Source of the DNA: Clostridiales bacterium
GTDB taxonomy: Bacteria; Bacillota; Clostridia; Oscillospirales; Oscillospiraceae
Assembly (NCBI GenBank): GCA_012728025.1
Contig: JAAYFX010000162.1
Location: 1 to 5,392 of the forward strand
Reading direction: 5' to 3'
DNA length: 5,392 bases
Shown: piece by piece, positions 5,345-5,392 of the stretch
Layout: every line of letters begins with the position of its first letter
Position numbering within the stretch: position 1 is the stretch's first letter
Notes under the pieces: model-generated
Databases searched by the model: none
Told to the model about the DNA's origin: nothing
The model's input: only the letters and a program-made list of their open reading frames with translations
Program-made: the position numbers and the translations under genes

Positions 5345-5392
5345 AAGCGGAAGAAGTTAATATAAAACTTTAAAAACTAAAAATCTCAAAAC
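5345..5392. other. Right-edge intergenic sequence, no feature seen
   Basis: Forty-eight A/T-rich bases follow the MCP stop codon. Apart from a weak AAGTT/AACTT pairing (5354-5370) there is no GC-rich stem with a T-run, so the MCP terminator, or a co-transcribed next gene, must lie outside the window. Confidence 0.6.

Noticed and set aside
1..5392. Defence, toxin-antitoxin, phage or mobile-element system
   Set aside because: All supported genes fall into metabolic, surface-enzyme and chemotaxis families; no integrase, transposase, nuclease or small toxin-like pair is seen.

Overview
The window looks like chromosomal DNA from a motile Clostridia-type member of the Bacillota. The evidence is an exported enzyme carrying an S-layer homology (SLH) domain, strong GGAGG-type ribosome binding sites, frequent ATA isoleucine codons, a YjfB-family motility protein, and a methyl-accepting chemotaxis protein (MCP) of clostridial style with two HAMP-like segments and no NWETF tail. 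Genus cannot be assigned from the sequence alone.

Layout. Positions 1-1797 (minus strand) hold an exported 5'-nucleotidase/cyclic phosphodiesterase of the UshA/CpdB type. It runs off the left edge just after its first SLH repeat, so 599 residues are visible. Upstream of it on the same strand (1963-2619) is a cytoplasmic HAD hydrolase of the phosphoglycolate phosphatase/5'-nucleotidase type. The two are 165 bp apart with no convincing terminator between them, but the gap contains a promoter-like sequence, so the nucleotidase could be transcribed alone or with the HAD gene. A 246-bp divergent region (2620-2865) carries a very good extended -10 promoter for the HAD gene and a weaker candidate for the rightward gene. 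That gene (2866-3045) is a complete 59-codon YjfB-like protein, closed by a strong intrinsic terminator (3056-3092). The next 269 bp up to the MCP hold a good promoter (3171-3199) and a long leader of about 155 nt with a hairpin at its very 5' end. The MCP (3362-5344) has a dCache extracellular sensor, HAMP segments and a complete signalling hairpin. The last 48 bp show nothing recognisable.

How the genes relate. The leftward pair are both phosphatases plausibly acting on nucleotides, one at the cell surface and one in the cytoplasm. The rightward pair are both motility or chemotaxis functions but appear to be separate transcription units. A link between the pairs (surface release of nucleosides and sensing of a nutrient) is speculation.

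I see no mobile element, CRISPR array, tRNA/rRNA, toxin-antitoxin pair or defence system. The points most worth a second look are the structured MCP leader RNA, the base-composition break inside the MCP gene, and the altered ligand motif of its sensor domain.
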